From Dichetophora obliterata (Eukaryota; Arthropoda; Insecta; Diptera; Sciomyzidae): a stretch of 64,000 nucleotides of DNA. Every line of letters begins with the position of its first letter. The stretch's first letter is position 1. The notes beneath the pieces were generated by a model, which searched no databases, was not told the origin of the DNA, and was given only the letters and a program-made list of their open reading frames with translations. Position numbers and translations under genes: made by a program. Of this stretch, positions 24,701 to 34,175 are shown piece after piece. The DNA is taken from contig OY986435.1 in the NCBI GenBank assembly GCA_963920525.1, positions 298,466,708 through 298,530,707 of the forward strand, written 5' to 3'.

Positions 24701-26394
24701 TCACTTTAACGTTTGCTTTAAGCTTTGCTTTTCATCTGGGCAGCAGCAGCAGCCGCTACAAACATATACATAGCTACAAGACTTCCCTGCAAGAAAATAA
24801 TCTAATTTAAATTAAGTTTAAAACTACTTATTTCAACTACAACTAGTTGAAATTCTAACTTCTTCTCTTGTCAACAACTGACTTTATTTACATTTGGTTG
24901 TCATTGGAGTAAGTCAATTTCGTACTGTGCATGTGTTTTCAAATAATTTAAAAGTACTTTGTTTTCAACTACTTTAAGAGAACTTTAAAGTCAACTAATT
25001 TAAAAGTACTTTATTTTCAAATATTTTAAAAGTACTTTTAAATTTTTAAAAATTGGTTAATTTTATACTACTTTAAAAGTAAAAGTCTTTAATACTTCAT
25101 ATTGTAGATTTATTTAAAAATATAATTTTCTATTTTATTTCATTCTCATGCACAGATTCCTTCAAAATACATGCAAAAAAATTAATTTTTCAAATTTAGG
25201 GCTGTTTTATTTAAAGACACTTTGCGTGAAAGTGACGCTTTTTTCAGCCTGGTAGGCTTTTTAAATTAATGTCTTCTGAGTATGTCTCTTTCAAAAAACA
25301 AAAGGTATCTAGTGAAAGAAAAAAGATAGAAAAAAATTATAAATTCTTGTAAATAAATAAAATCATTTTCTTTTAAATATTTTCCTTTTAAGGCTGAGTA
25401 AAAGCTTATGAAGTTCTTAAGCCTCTTTTTACCGTGGGTTCCAATGATGTTGCAATTGACAATTGAAAACAAGAGTGGATGAAAGTGATATGTCGCATTT
25501 TCGGATTTTCGAGGTTCTTTGCATCGATTAAGATGTAATCAGGGCCACCGAGGGGGAAACATGGTGTTTCCCCCCGGGCCCGGTATCTTAAGGGGCCCGA
25601 AGTGGCGGGTAGGTAAAGTATCAAAAAGCTGTTTTGTTGATGAGGAAGTGAGGTGTTTTTTCACGAAAATTATTTTTTTTTCAAATTTCCTGTCTTGCTT
25701 TATATCGGGGATATCAAAAATTATATTGAAACTTTTTCTTGGCTGGGGAGCTTTTGAATTTAATATTTTGATGCCTTTCTTCTAAATTTAATACTTTTAC
25801 ATACTTTTCCGACCTGCATGGATACCTTTTATATAAATGTCGCGGCAACATTGTATATGAGTGCTTTCACTCGTCAGTAGAAATGCCGAGTAGAAAATTT
25901 GTCTAATATTATAGAACATATAAAAAAGGATTGTCGTTTCTCAGCGTATATTTGAGCAAATATTGTTCTGTTTTCACTGTTATGCTATGTTATGGTATGT
26001 ATGATAAGTATGCGATTCTTATAATGAGCTGATTTGTCAAAATATGGACAATGAGGTGGATAATGAATGACAAAAAAATGCTATGTTATGGCATCTTATG
26101 TTTACCTGTTTTCTTCTTGTTGATTTTTTGTTAGATCTTGAACTCCTTCCTTTGCTCAAATTTTAGTAATAAGAGTAATAAGAGCTCTCATAAAGGGTGT
26201 TATAAACTATTATAAAACATCAACTTTAATAATTCATTAATATCAAATTGCTTAAATTTGGCAAATATGCATTTGTAGTTATTATGCATAAAAATTTTGT
26301 AAAATATTTCGTAGCAATATGTTGTGAAGAGCATGAAAATGAGTGTGTTTAGGGTCCAGTCTACTAGTTGAGTCGAAAAAATAAAATTTTTTCA
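24701..26394. other. Non-coding DNA with one GC-rich transposon-like end
   Basis: Between 24930 and 25080 the word AAAGTACTTT recurs several times in an ACTTTAAAAGTA context. At 25538-25610 a GC-rich block starts with CAGGGCCACCGAGGGGG and contains a GGGCCC hairpin. Similar CAGGGCC starts occur at 39218 and 52181, and the block resembles unpaired hAT-type ends. No coding sequence was recognised. Confidence 0.35.
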
Positions 26395-26760
26395 TTTTTC
26401 AATAGCTAGAACTATGTAAAATATCATACTTAAAGCGCAAATTGAGATTAGTAGTTGTTCCAAGATTTTGAGCAGAACGCGTCAAAGCATATAGAGAGCA
26501 ATACTTAAATATTTAAAAATGTTTTCTTGAAAACGTTTTTCGAGCTGGCGACTCTCATAACAGTCATTTTTTAAAAATTTTTAATGTTTCTATTTTTAAT
26601 TACGAGTAATTTAATTATCTACAGAATGGAATAACCAAACCATTACACAGTCGATTTATCAACAAAAAAGTAACGAACATTTTCAATACAAATGACAAAA
26701 AAAAACCGCTATATTGTTATTTTCTAATCAATTTCATTAAGATTGGTTTGTATAAAAATA
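26395..26760 (+). repeat. Dispersed repeat, diverged copy A
   Basis: Shares a series of blocks in order with 37790-38090: CATTTTTC-ATAGCTA-AACT, AAATATCA, TTGTTC, GCGTCAAAGCA, GAGCT-GC-ACT-TCATAAC and CATTGATAAA-like tails. Identity is roughly 65-70%. No protein is evident. Confidence 0.55.
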
Positions 26761-26959
26761 TATTGATTTATTTAATATGGAAAACATAAAATTTACCTTA
26801 GAAGTTTTGAGTACCTATATTCTTTACTTTATCGAAAAAAATTTTCTGAAAATTGTCTATTTTCGGCCTGTCTAACCAGACAGTTTTCTTTATTGAATTA
26901 AACATTGAAAACGTATGAGTACATTTTTAATTAATGGATATGACATATAATATATACAT

Positions 26960-27699
26960 TAGGGCGGGTCGATTTATTTTTCGACAATTTCCCTATGATT
27001 TCCGTACTCTATGAGTTATTCCATGAAAATTTGCCGAAGGAACCATACCTCTATCGTTAAAATCGAGTCCCCTACTTTTTGTTGGTAGATTTTTTCCCAA
27101 ATTGACGTTCGTATGAAATATTACCTACACGTTCACATCCATAACTCAAAAACTATCGACCGGGTTTAATCGCCAGTAGGCGCGTTGGAAAGGTGAGCTC
27201 ATTTTGATCAATTTACAAAAAAAAAATCTCCAACATTGGTCCAATGGTTCAAAAGTTACGGGCATTTTTGTCCAAATTTTGGAGCATTTTTCCATTTTTT
27301 CATGATTTTGTCCAAGATTTTGTCTTTTACTACACTCAAATTGAATATTTTTTTTTGATAATAGGTTGATAGATACTTTATTATCTCTTAATTTGAATTT
27401 TTGTAGAAAAAAAAAATAAAAGGAAAAAAAAAATCAAAAAGTTGGTTTTATGTGTTATTTTGTTTTAGCAATATCGCATGAATTAATCAACCGAATTCGA
27501 TAAATTTGGGCTTAAACTCTTCGTTTTGAATTGTAAATTGAATTAATCCATGTCTTGTCCATGATCTTGGACAACATCATGAAAAAAATGGAAAAATGGT
27601 ATGGTTCCTTCGGCAAATTTTCATGGAATAACCCATAGAATACGGAAATCATAGGGAAATTGGTGAATTTTTTCACTCCCTACAAATCGACTCGCCCTA
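26960..27699. mobile_element. Complete MITE, 740 bp, with 8-bp target duplication
   Basis: Terminal repeats TAGGGCGGGTCGATTT and its near-complement lie at 26960 and 27699. They are flanked by identical ATATACAT (26952-26959 and 27700-27707). The inverted similarity resumes just inside over ~65 bp (CAATTTCCCTATGATTTCCG through TTGCCGAAGGAACCATACC, in two segments). It continues at 27281-27325 versus 27550-27600. There is no coding capacity. The 8-bp duplication suits hAT- or P-type insertion; the superfamily is otherwise unknown. Confidence 0.88.
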
Positions 27700-27946
27700 A
27701 TATACATATAATTAATTTATTTACTCGTATCTGTAAGTTTGAAAAATTCCTCTGTACTTTATTTGCCACAGATCCTTTGCAACTTACAAAAAAAAAAAAA
27801 ATTGTAAATCTGCTGCTGATCTTAAAAAAAAAAATTAATTTTAAAATTTCTCCCTTGCTTCTTGTTGATCGTAATCACCTTAAAAAATTAATTTTTTTTT
27901 TGCAAAAATAAACTCTTTAATATTTCATTATTGGCGTCAGCTTTAA

Positions 27947-28641
27947 GGCCAGCAATACATGAAATCAATGTTAAAAAATAAACTTTTCTCAAGAGTAAAT
28001 TATTGAAGCGATTTATTTGAAAGTGTGAGGGTATATTGAGGCATGTTTTAAGAATACAAAAAAAAAGTATGACTCAAAAAAAATACCATTGCCACAAACA
28101 AAAGTGCTCATTGGTCTAATTTATGACAATTCCCAAAATATTTTTGCTGTCACGATAACCGCCAGTGAGCGAGCTACACCATTTTGAAATAACCTCCAAA
28201 AATCACGTTTTTTGTAAAAATTTTGGCAGGTTTGGTTGTTTCAAAGAAAACGGCCAGAAATAATAATGTCTACTGAAAAAAGTTATTCCAAACTGCAACA
28301 AAAAATTTAACATTTTTTCAATCGGATTAAAAATAATGCAGTTATTCATGATTTTTTGAATGCGATCCTCACTATCGGGATAACGTTGGAGAGATTTTGA
28401 GGATTTTATTTCAGTTTAATTGGTGGAAATTTCTTAAAGTTATGATGCACGCCATTTATAAAAATTCTGTTTTGAGAAAAACACCTTCAGTATTTTGAGC
28501 TTGATGAAAGTCGACTGTAGCTTTGAAACTTTCAAAGCGTTCAGCTTTCAAACGGCTTCGAATATCACTTTAAAATCTTAACAGCATATTTTTAAGATGT
28601 TTCTGAAGTAGTTCTGTAAAAATTTTCATGTGTTACTGGCC
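27947..28641. mobile_element. Complete MITE, 695 bp, flanked by TTAA
   Basis: The element starts GGCCAGCAATACATGAAA and ends with the complement TTCATGTGTTACTGGCC. TTAA is present immediately outside on both sides (27943-27946, 28642-28645). TTAA-specific insertion is characteristic of piggyBac-type and some other superfamilies. Related sequence occurs at 59223-59460 (one end) and 52385-52745 (interior). No protein is encoded. Confidence 0.85.
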
Positions 28642-28645
28642 TTAA

Positions 28646-29070
28646 GTTTCATTTAGGCCGTTATTTCTGCTGGGTATGTAATAATGCTAGTGAATATGAG
28701 AACATGCAAGAAAAAAACAGATCTCACTTTGAATAAAAATAAATCGGAAATTCTCAAGAAAAAGAACTCCAGTTAACCGTAGTTTTGAGATATTTGAAAA
28801 ATCGAGTTATTTCAATCAAAAATCGGGCAGAGTTCTACTAATTATTCGTGCTGTGCTGACAAGAAAATTGTCAAAAAATCAAACAAATTCGCTTAAAAAC
28901 CACCTTTCGTTTATTCAGATGTAAGTTTTTTCTACATTTATATTTCAATCAAAAATATCGACATTAATTTAATTGCAAAATAATACAAGTTAAGTTTTTT
29001 TCTTAACTTCTTTGAAGATTCAGAATCCTTGAAAAATTCTGATCGTAAAAATTTAACTGGAATTCTCTTG
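28646..29070. other. AT-rich non-coding DNA
   Basis: No recognisable gene or repeat between the TTAA MITE and the Penelope insertion. Confidence 0.4.
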
Positions 29071-29120
29071 AAAGTAATGAAGATAAATTTATTAAATTTT
29101 TGACCTTTTTTATATTAGAT

Positions 29121-29184
29121 TATTGGTAGTTAAACGAGCTATAGGTCAGATTTTTTTCTTAATTTATTTAATATAAATTTAAAT
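29121..29184 (+). repeat. Left inverted terminal repeat of the Penelope element
   Basis: Starts TATTGGTAGTTAAACGAGCT and ends in AATATAAATTTAAAT. It is the reverse complement of 31620-31683 with a single mismatch. Confidence 0.95.
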
Positions 29185-29226
29185 TCCAATATTTCGTTTT
29201 TCGTTGAAAAACATCATCAGGGAAAA
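29181..29226 (-). ncRNA. Hammerhead-ribozyme-like motif of the Penelope element
   Basis: Minus strand, 5' to 3': TTTTCC, then the core CTGATGA (29220-29214). Next comes a perfect 7-bp hairpin GTTTTTC-AAC-GAAAAAC (29212-29196), then GAAA (29195-29192), a minimal helix III/loop, and GGAA. UUCC/GGAA would form a short helix I, with cleavage expected just before GG. Hammerhead motifs with very small helix III are known from Penelope-like elements. Deviations: one unpaired U between the core and helix II, a short helix I, and U at the cleavage position. Activity is therefore uncertain. Confidence 0.55.
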
Positions 29227-29640
29227 CACTAAAAAATATACAATAATTACAAATTACAATATAATCACATAACATAATATTTAAAATACATGAACTTACA
29301 AAAATTAAATAAATATACTGAATTTACATTGACTTTTTTAAAAAAACATTTGAGAAACGATATGACAAAAAACATAAGAACATCTAGCCTGAATAAACAA
29401 CACTTGACGACGGACTTTGATGACTAATTATTGTTAGTTTTGTCTTATAATGTTTTGTTTATTTGTTTGCTCTTTATTTATTAGGTGTCTGTAGATGTGA
29501 GCGCAATTGTCCGTGTCAGTCTTAAAATTCAATCTCAATTGTTTAGGGACGTTAATAATGTGTAGCATTTCAAGCATATATCGTCTCCTATAATTTTTCT
29601 CTTGTTGCAGAACTTTTGTTTTGTCAAAATCAGGAGCGTG

Positions 29641-31599
29641 TCAAGACTTCGTACAATGGGCTGCTAATGCTGTTTTTTGTTCTAAAGGTTTGTCCAGTGC
29701 TTTAAAGTCTGACTTATGTCCTGCTATTCTCGTCCGTAATTTAGTTTTTGTTGTTCCAACATATACCTTTTCGCATAAATTGGATCCGTCACCTTTGCAC
29801 GGAATTTGATATATCAAATTCGATTTGTCCTGCTTGTCAAGTTTACATTTAGTGTTCGTGTAAAGTGTTTGTAAAGTGTTTGATGTTTTAAAAGCTATTC
29901 TAAACTGGTCCTTATTAAAAATGTTGGACATTTTAAACTTCTCTGAAAAACCGGGAATATATGTCATGCTTTTATAATTTTTAGGGGGGTCGTTTGTCGT
30001 CACTTTTTCGTTTACTGTTCTTTCTTTATGTTTAACAATTTTTTTAATTAAATATTCCGGAAAGCAGTTTTTCTTTAAAATATCTTTAATTTTAATCGCA
30101 TTGTCCTTATGGAATTTTTTGTCACTTATTTCGAAAACCCGGTTTGTAAAATTTTTAGCTGTATTAATTATTATATTTTTTGGATGTTTTGAGTGAAAAT
30201 TAATTATTCGTCCTGTTGCCGTTGGTTTTTGATACCAATTTATTTCTATTTTATTGTTTTTCCTCATAAGTAATGTGTCAAGATAAGGTAGTTTATTGTC
30301 AGTTTCCTTTTCTAAAGTGAACTTTATTCTCCTATGGTATGAATTTAGTGCGTTTAAAGTGTTTTGGATTTGGTCATATCTAACTATCGCAAAAAGGTCG
30401 TCTACATATTTGGTAACTAATTTTGGTTTCACTGGGAGATCGTCTAAACATTTATCTAAAAGGTCTTCCATTACTACGTCCGCTACTATTGGTGATGCAG
30501 GTGATCCCATGGCCGTGCCTCGTAGTTGTAAATAAATTTTGTTGTCATATTTTAAATATCTAGCGTCTTTTATACAAAGTAATAAAATGTCAGAAAATTG
30601 TTTTTTGATCATATTTGTGTATTTTTCTATTATTGTCCATTTTCTTTCTATTGTTTTTATAGCGAAGTCAACTGGGATACTAGGGAAAAGTGATACTACG
30701 TCGAATGATATTAGTCTCTCATCGTCTGAAATGTATATGTTATTAAGTTTGTTCTTTAGGTCCAGTGCGTCTTTTATGTTGTACTTAGATGTTACCGTTA
30801 ACTTATTCAATATTTTCACTAAATATTTGCTGAGTTCGTGTGTTGGAGAGTTGATGGACGAGCAAATTGGTCTCAATGGCATGTTCGGTTTGTGCAGCTT
30901 TGGTAGTCCATATATTCTTGGTGCTGTTGCAGTAGTTGTTGTCATCTTTAATTTTTCATAGTCCGAGATCAAATTATTTTTGAATAGAATGTCGACTAAA
31001 TTGTTATTTTTCTGTTGCAAAGCCGTTGTTGGGTCCCTTTTAACTTCCTTGTATGTTGCAATGTCTCTTAATAAAATTCTAATTTTCTTGTCGTAATCCA
31101 CTTTTTTCATCGCTACAGTTTTGTTTCCCTTGTCTGCATTCACAATTATAATGTCTTTATTTTCTTTGAGGAATCGTCTAGTTTTGCCCACTGTATCTAA
31201 GATCAGCTTGTCTCTTGTGTCCAAATGTATGCGTGTTACATGGTTTTCCATCAGTGTAGTCAGTTTTACTCTCGCCGTTTCTTGTGATTCTTTGTCTTTG
31301 TTGGTTTGTACGAAATCTTCACCTTCCGCAATGCATGTTAGTGTTGGAAAGTTTTGTTTCGTTGTGGGAAGAGCGTATTTTGGTCCCAGAGAAAGAAGCC
31401 ATTGTGTCTCTTTTGGTATGTCTGTATTTGTTGTGTTGATAAACCACTCCGTTTCGTTTTCGTTGATATTGAGTTTTCTTTTTTGTTTCTCTAAAATTTT
31501 ATTGAATTTGTTTTGATGTGTTTCTTTAATTTGACTCAAAGTCTTTGTGTATAAGTGTTCTTCACTCCGCCATAGAAGCTCAGCATCTTCTGCACTCAT
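29641..31599 (-). CDS. Penelope-type reverse transcriptase with GIY-YIG endonuclease (C-terminus after an in-frame stop)
   Basis: The 652-residue frame has, in order: an N-terminal charged region; the DKG motif (ADKGNKTVAM, ~155-164); YGLPKLHKP (~230-238); the RT palm motif SFDVVSLFPSIP with its Asp at ~300; GTAMGSPASPIVAD (~361-374); and the catalytic YVDD (~398-401). The GIY-YIG nuclease starts at IYQIPC (~596-601) and continues through VYVGTT (~612-617) with the following Arg/His region. RT-GIY-YIG fusion with YVDD is diagnostic for Penelope-like elements. The frame stops at TGA (29641-29643), yet the same frame continues for 68 more codons to TAA at 29434-29436, including ENYRRRYMLEMLHI, which would complete the nuclease. 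The chosen ATG is the first after an upstream stop at 31618-31620, next to the terminal repeat. RT would copy the element RNA at a nick made by the nuclease. Confidence 0.93.
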   Translation of the reverse strand: MSAEDAELLWRSEEHLYTKTLSQIKETHQNKFNKILEKQKRKLNINENETEWFINTTNTDIPKETQWLLSLGPKYALPTTKQNFPTLTCIAEGEDFVQTNKDKESQETARVKLTTLMENHVTRIHLDTRDKLILDTVGKTRRFLKENKDIIIVNADKGNKTVAMKKVDYDKKIRILLRDIATYKEVKRDPTTALQQKNNNLVDILFKNNLISDYEKLKMTTTTATAPRIYGLPKLHKPNMPLRPICSSINSPTHELSKYLVKILNKLTVTSKYNIKDALDLKNKLNNIYISDDERLISFDVVSLFPSIPVDFAIKTIERKWTIIEKYTNMIKKQFSDILLLCIKDARYLKYDNKIYLQLRGTAMGSPASPIVADVVMEDLLDKCLDDLPVKPKLVTKYVDDLFAIVRYDQIQNTLNALNSYHRRIKFTLEKETDNKLPYLDTLLMRKNNKIEINWYQKPTATGRIINFHSKHPKNIIINTAKNFTNRVFEISDKKFHKDNAIKIKDILKKNCFPEYLIKKIVKHKERTVNEKVTTNDPPKNYKSMTYIPGFSEKFKMSNIFNKDQFRIAFKTSNTLQTLYTNTKCKLDKQDKSNLIYQIPCKGDGSNLCEKVYVGTTKTKLRTRIAGHKSDFKALDKPLEQKTALAAHCTKS

Positions 31600-31619
31600 T
31601 CTTTTGTTGATTTTATTTT

Positions 31620-31683
31620 ATTTAAATTTATATTAAATAAATTAAGAAAAAAATCTGACCTTTAGCTCGTTTAACTACCAATA
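31620..31683 (-). repeat. Right inverted terminal repeat of the Penelope element
   Basis: Reverse complement of 29121-29184 with one mismatch (AAAGG versus ATAGG). It lies just upstream of the RT start codon and lacks the hammerhead-like segment found next to the left copy. Confidence 0.95.
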
Positions 31684-31697
31684 AAGTAATGAAGATA

Positions 31698-33830
31698 TTT
31701 ATATTAATAAATATATAAAAACATTTTTAATTTGTGCAAAAATCAATAGTTATTTTAAAGCTGTCAAAATTCAGAAGTTTACAATAAATAAAAATAATTT
31801 GAAAAAAGAATAAAAAAATTTCCATGATTGTATAAATCGTCAGCAGGTTTTAATTATTCGGAATGTCACACAAAAAGTTGTCGTTAGTTAAAGAAATTTA
31901 ATACAAACAACATATACAATAGGATATCTTTAAACTGTCATGGTGCATGATTTAAGGAACGCTATGAACTATAAATTATAACTTAGAACTAAGTAATAAA
32001 TTTCGCATCGATCTCGCAATGGCTTGCACTTTTTTGGACCATTCTAGTTGCATTTTTTTTTTGTGTTCACAATAATTTTCAGGGGCCCTTATGTTGTAGC
32101 CCCCCAGGCCTGAACTTAGCTCTCTGCGGGCCTGTATGTAATGGACATACAAACAATTTTAAACATTAAAAAACCATGTTTTTGGATATTTTAGAAAATA
32201 ACTTCTTAAAAAAGTATGATTTAGTATAGATTTCAGAATTTTCTCGTAATTTGAATTTTGCGATATATCACCCTCATCCACTCATGTTTTTAATTGTGTA
32301 TTAATTTAAAACTGAAATTAGTTTTTTCCTTGGGTTCCCCCTGATCAGAGACTTCACTAACTCAATCTATGGAAGAAATACAATTTATGAAATTTAGCAG
32401 ATACAATTTTTCTGCATGTTTAATGGGGTACCCGTCATTCTTAGAAATTTTATTTTTACAAACATGCTGCATTAAGATACATTAACTTTGTCACTTCGCT
32501 GCTAGCGCCGATAAGGAGGAGTGGCAGATATATTTTGTATAAATTCTTAATCAGCATCAGCTCCTGAGTCGATTTGGCCATATTCGTCTGTCTGTCATCA
32601 TCACGATAACAGCCGTACATTTAGAGCTATCGTAGCGAAATTTAATAAATGAAGAAACTTCTCATTTGGTTGCTAGCTAATATTTTTATCTTTTCATCCT
32701 CGCGATACACATGCACTTGTTTCTTCTCGTTTACTTTCTTTTACTCAACTAGCGAGTTTATTTTTTGCAGCAATGATAAGTTTTCCTCTTTCTGTTTCTT
32801 AAATTATATTTTTAAATTTCTTTTGATGTAACCACTGCTAATTTTTATTTTTTTATAACTCACAACTTTAATTTAATTTAACACTCGGCTTAAAATTAAA
32901 TTCTTGAATGTAAAATTTTGTTATTATGATCTATAACTGTTTATTTTTTGTCAATACACAAGAAAGAAGCAATGAAAAAACAGAAACAGGAAAATAACAA
33001 AAAATAAACATTTTCGAAATAGAATTAGCAAAGCACAATAGCAATAAGAATTTAGGCCGAACTGACGCATGCTGCATGTATTTTAAACTAGTTTCAAAGT
33101 AGTTCTTTTTAACGTACTTTTTAACTTAACTAAACTTTTTAACTTATTTTTTGGCAATTGACTTTTTTATTCCTATAGGGTAATAACAGCTGTTCATTTT
33201 TACAATACATATACATATCTATCTATCTGTATGTTGAAAGTGTGGATCGCAGGATATTAAATATTAATGTGTCACTCGTGTGCTTAAATTATATGGTGGA
33301 CATCATCATGGTTTTGCAGTTTTTTTTTTCTATTTTTGTATAGCCTTTCATTTTTAATACACGTGTATTTGCTGTGTGTTGGAAATTTTAATATTCAAAC
33401 TTCTGTTGTACATGCCATTTACTACCTTTTTTGTTGTTTACCTCTTAATGACTTTAATGAAAAGGAATTTGTATAATGATGGGTCGTCATCTATGTTGCG
33501 AGTGCCTACATCAAAAATAGGGCGAAAGTTTATTTCGCAAATTCTAAATTGTATTTTTTCTAACACAAACCACTAGAGAGCTTCGTACCGTTGATTTTTT
33601 AATGGACGGTGTATTGAGCATGCACATTAGGGTGGATCGCGACTCGAACAAAATAATTTAGTGTTTAAATTTTAATAACGGGAGATGTGGAAATATTGCG
33701 AATATACATATAGAGATATTTTAGAAAATTTTGGCTTGATCGGAGGTCGTCTTCAGATTCCGCTTTTCATTTGAAAATCTTTCATCTAGCTAAATGTATC
33801 ATATATGTAGGGAACTTTTTCACACTTATT
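31698..33830. other. Non-coding DNA with fragments of transposon ends
   Basis: At 32080-32140 a GC-rich block (GGGGCCC...CCCCCCAGGCCTG) resembles hAT-type ends but has no partner. At 32555-32610 GAGTCGATTTGGCCATAT followed by CTGTCTGTC is a motif commonly seen in dipteran dispersed repeats. At 33625 TTAGGGTGGATCGCGACTCG resembles the TIR style of the elements at 26960 and 10942 but is unpaired. No gene recognised. Confidence 0.35.
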
Positions 33831-33835
33831 ATTTT

Positions 33836-33966
33836 ATTCACACTGAGAGCTAAATGCACATTTACGAAATTCACATTTACGAACGGCCCTTTACTCTTTG
33901 AAGGAGTAATAGGGACAAATATATAGAGTAAATGCTCTAATTGCGCATTTAGCTCTCAGTGTGAAT
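33836..33966. mobile_element. Short MITE, 131 bp
   Basis: Terminal inverted repeats of ~24 bp, ATTCACACTGAGAGCTAAAT at both ends and extending to TGC(A/G)CA. Interior contains AAATTCACATTTACGAAC and no coding sequence. The target duplication is ambiguous because both flanks are T-rich. Confidence 0.8.
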
Positions 33967-34175
33967 TTAGCATTAAAATTATTTTCCTAAGAAACTGTGA
34001 AAATTTCTTTCCGCTTGTTTTTTTTTATATTATAAAATTATCGTGGTACGCCATGAAATTTTAAAATAAACATTTTTTTAAATGAAGTTAATTTAAATTA
34101 TTGCATATTGAGAGCAGCAAAGCATCATAGAAGGGCTGGAACATTTTTATTATTTTAAATTTCCCCCTTACTGAT

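Larger units (their letters stand above)
29086..31682 (-). mobile_element. Penelope-like retroelement, nearly intact, 2.6 kb
   Basis: The element is flanked by a perfect 15-bp direct repeat AAAGTAATGAAGATA (29071-29085 and 31683-31697). It has inverted terminal copies of a 64-bp sequence (29121-29184 and 31620-31683) that differ at one position. On the left there is an extra ~35 bp outside the inverted repeat (29086-29120), consistent with the terminal tail reported for Penelope-like elements. One minus-strand reading frame encodes RT plus GIY-YIG endonuclease. A hammerhead-ribozyme-like motif abuts the left repeat. The perfect duplication and the near-identical repeats indicate recent insertion. 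Confidence 0.93.

Noticed and set aside
30296..31516. Plus-strand open frames antisense to the Penelope RT
   Set aside because: They are shadows of the conserved minus-strand coding sequence; all recognisable motifs are on the minus strand.
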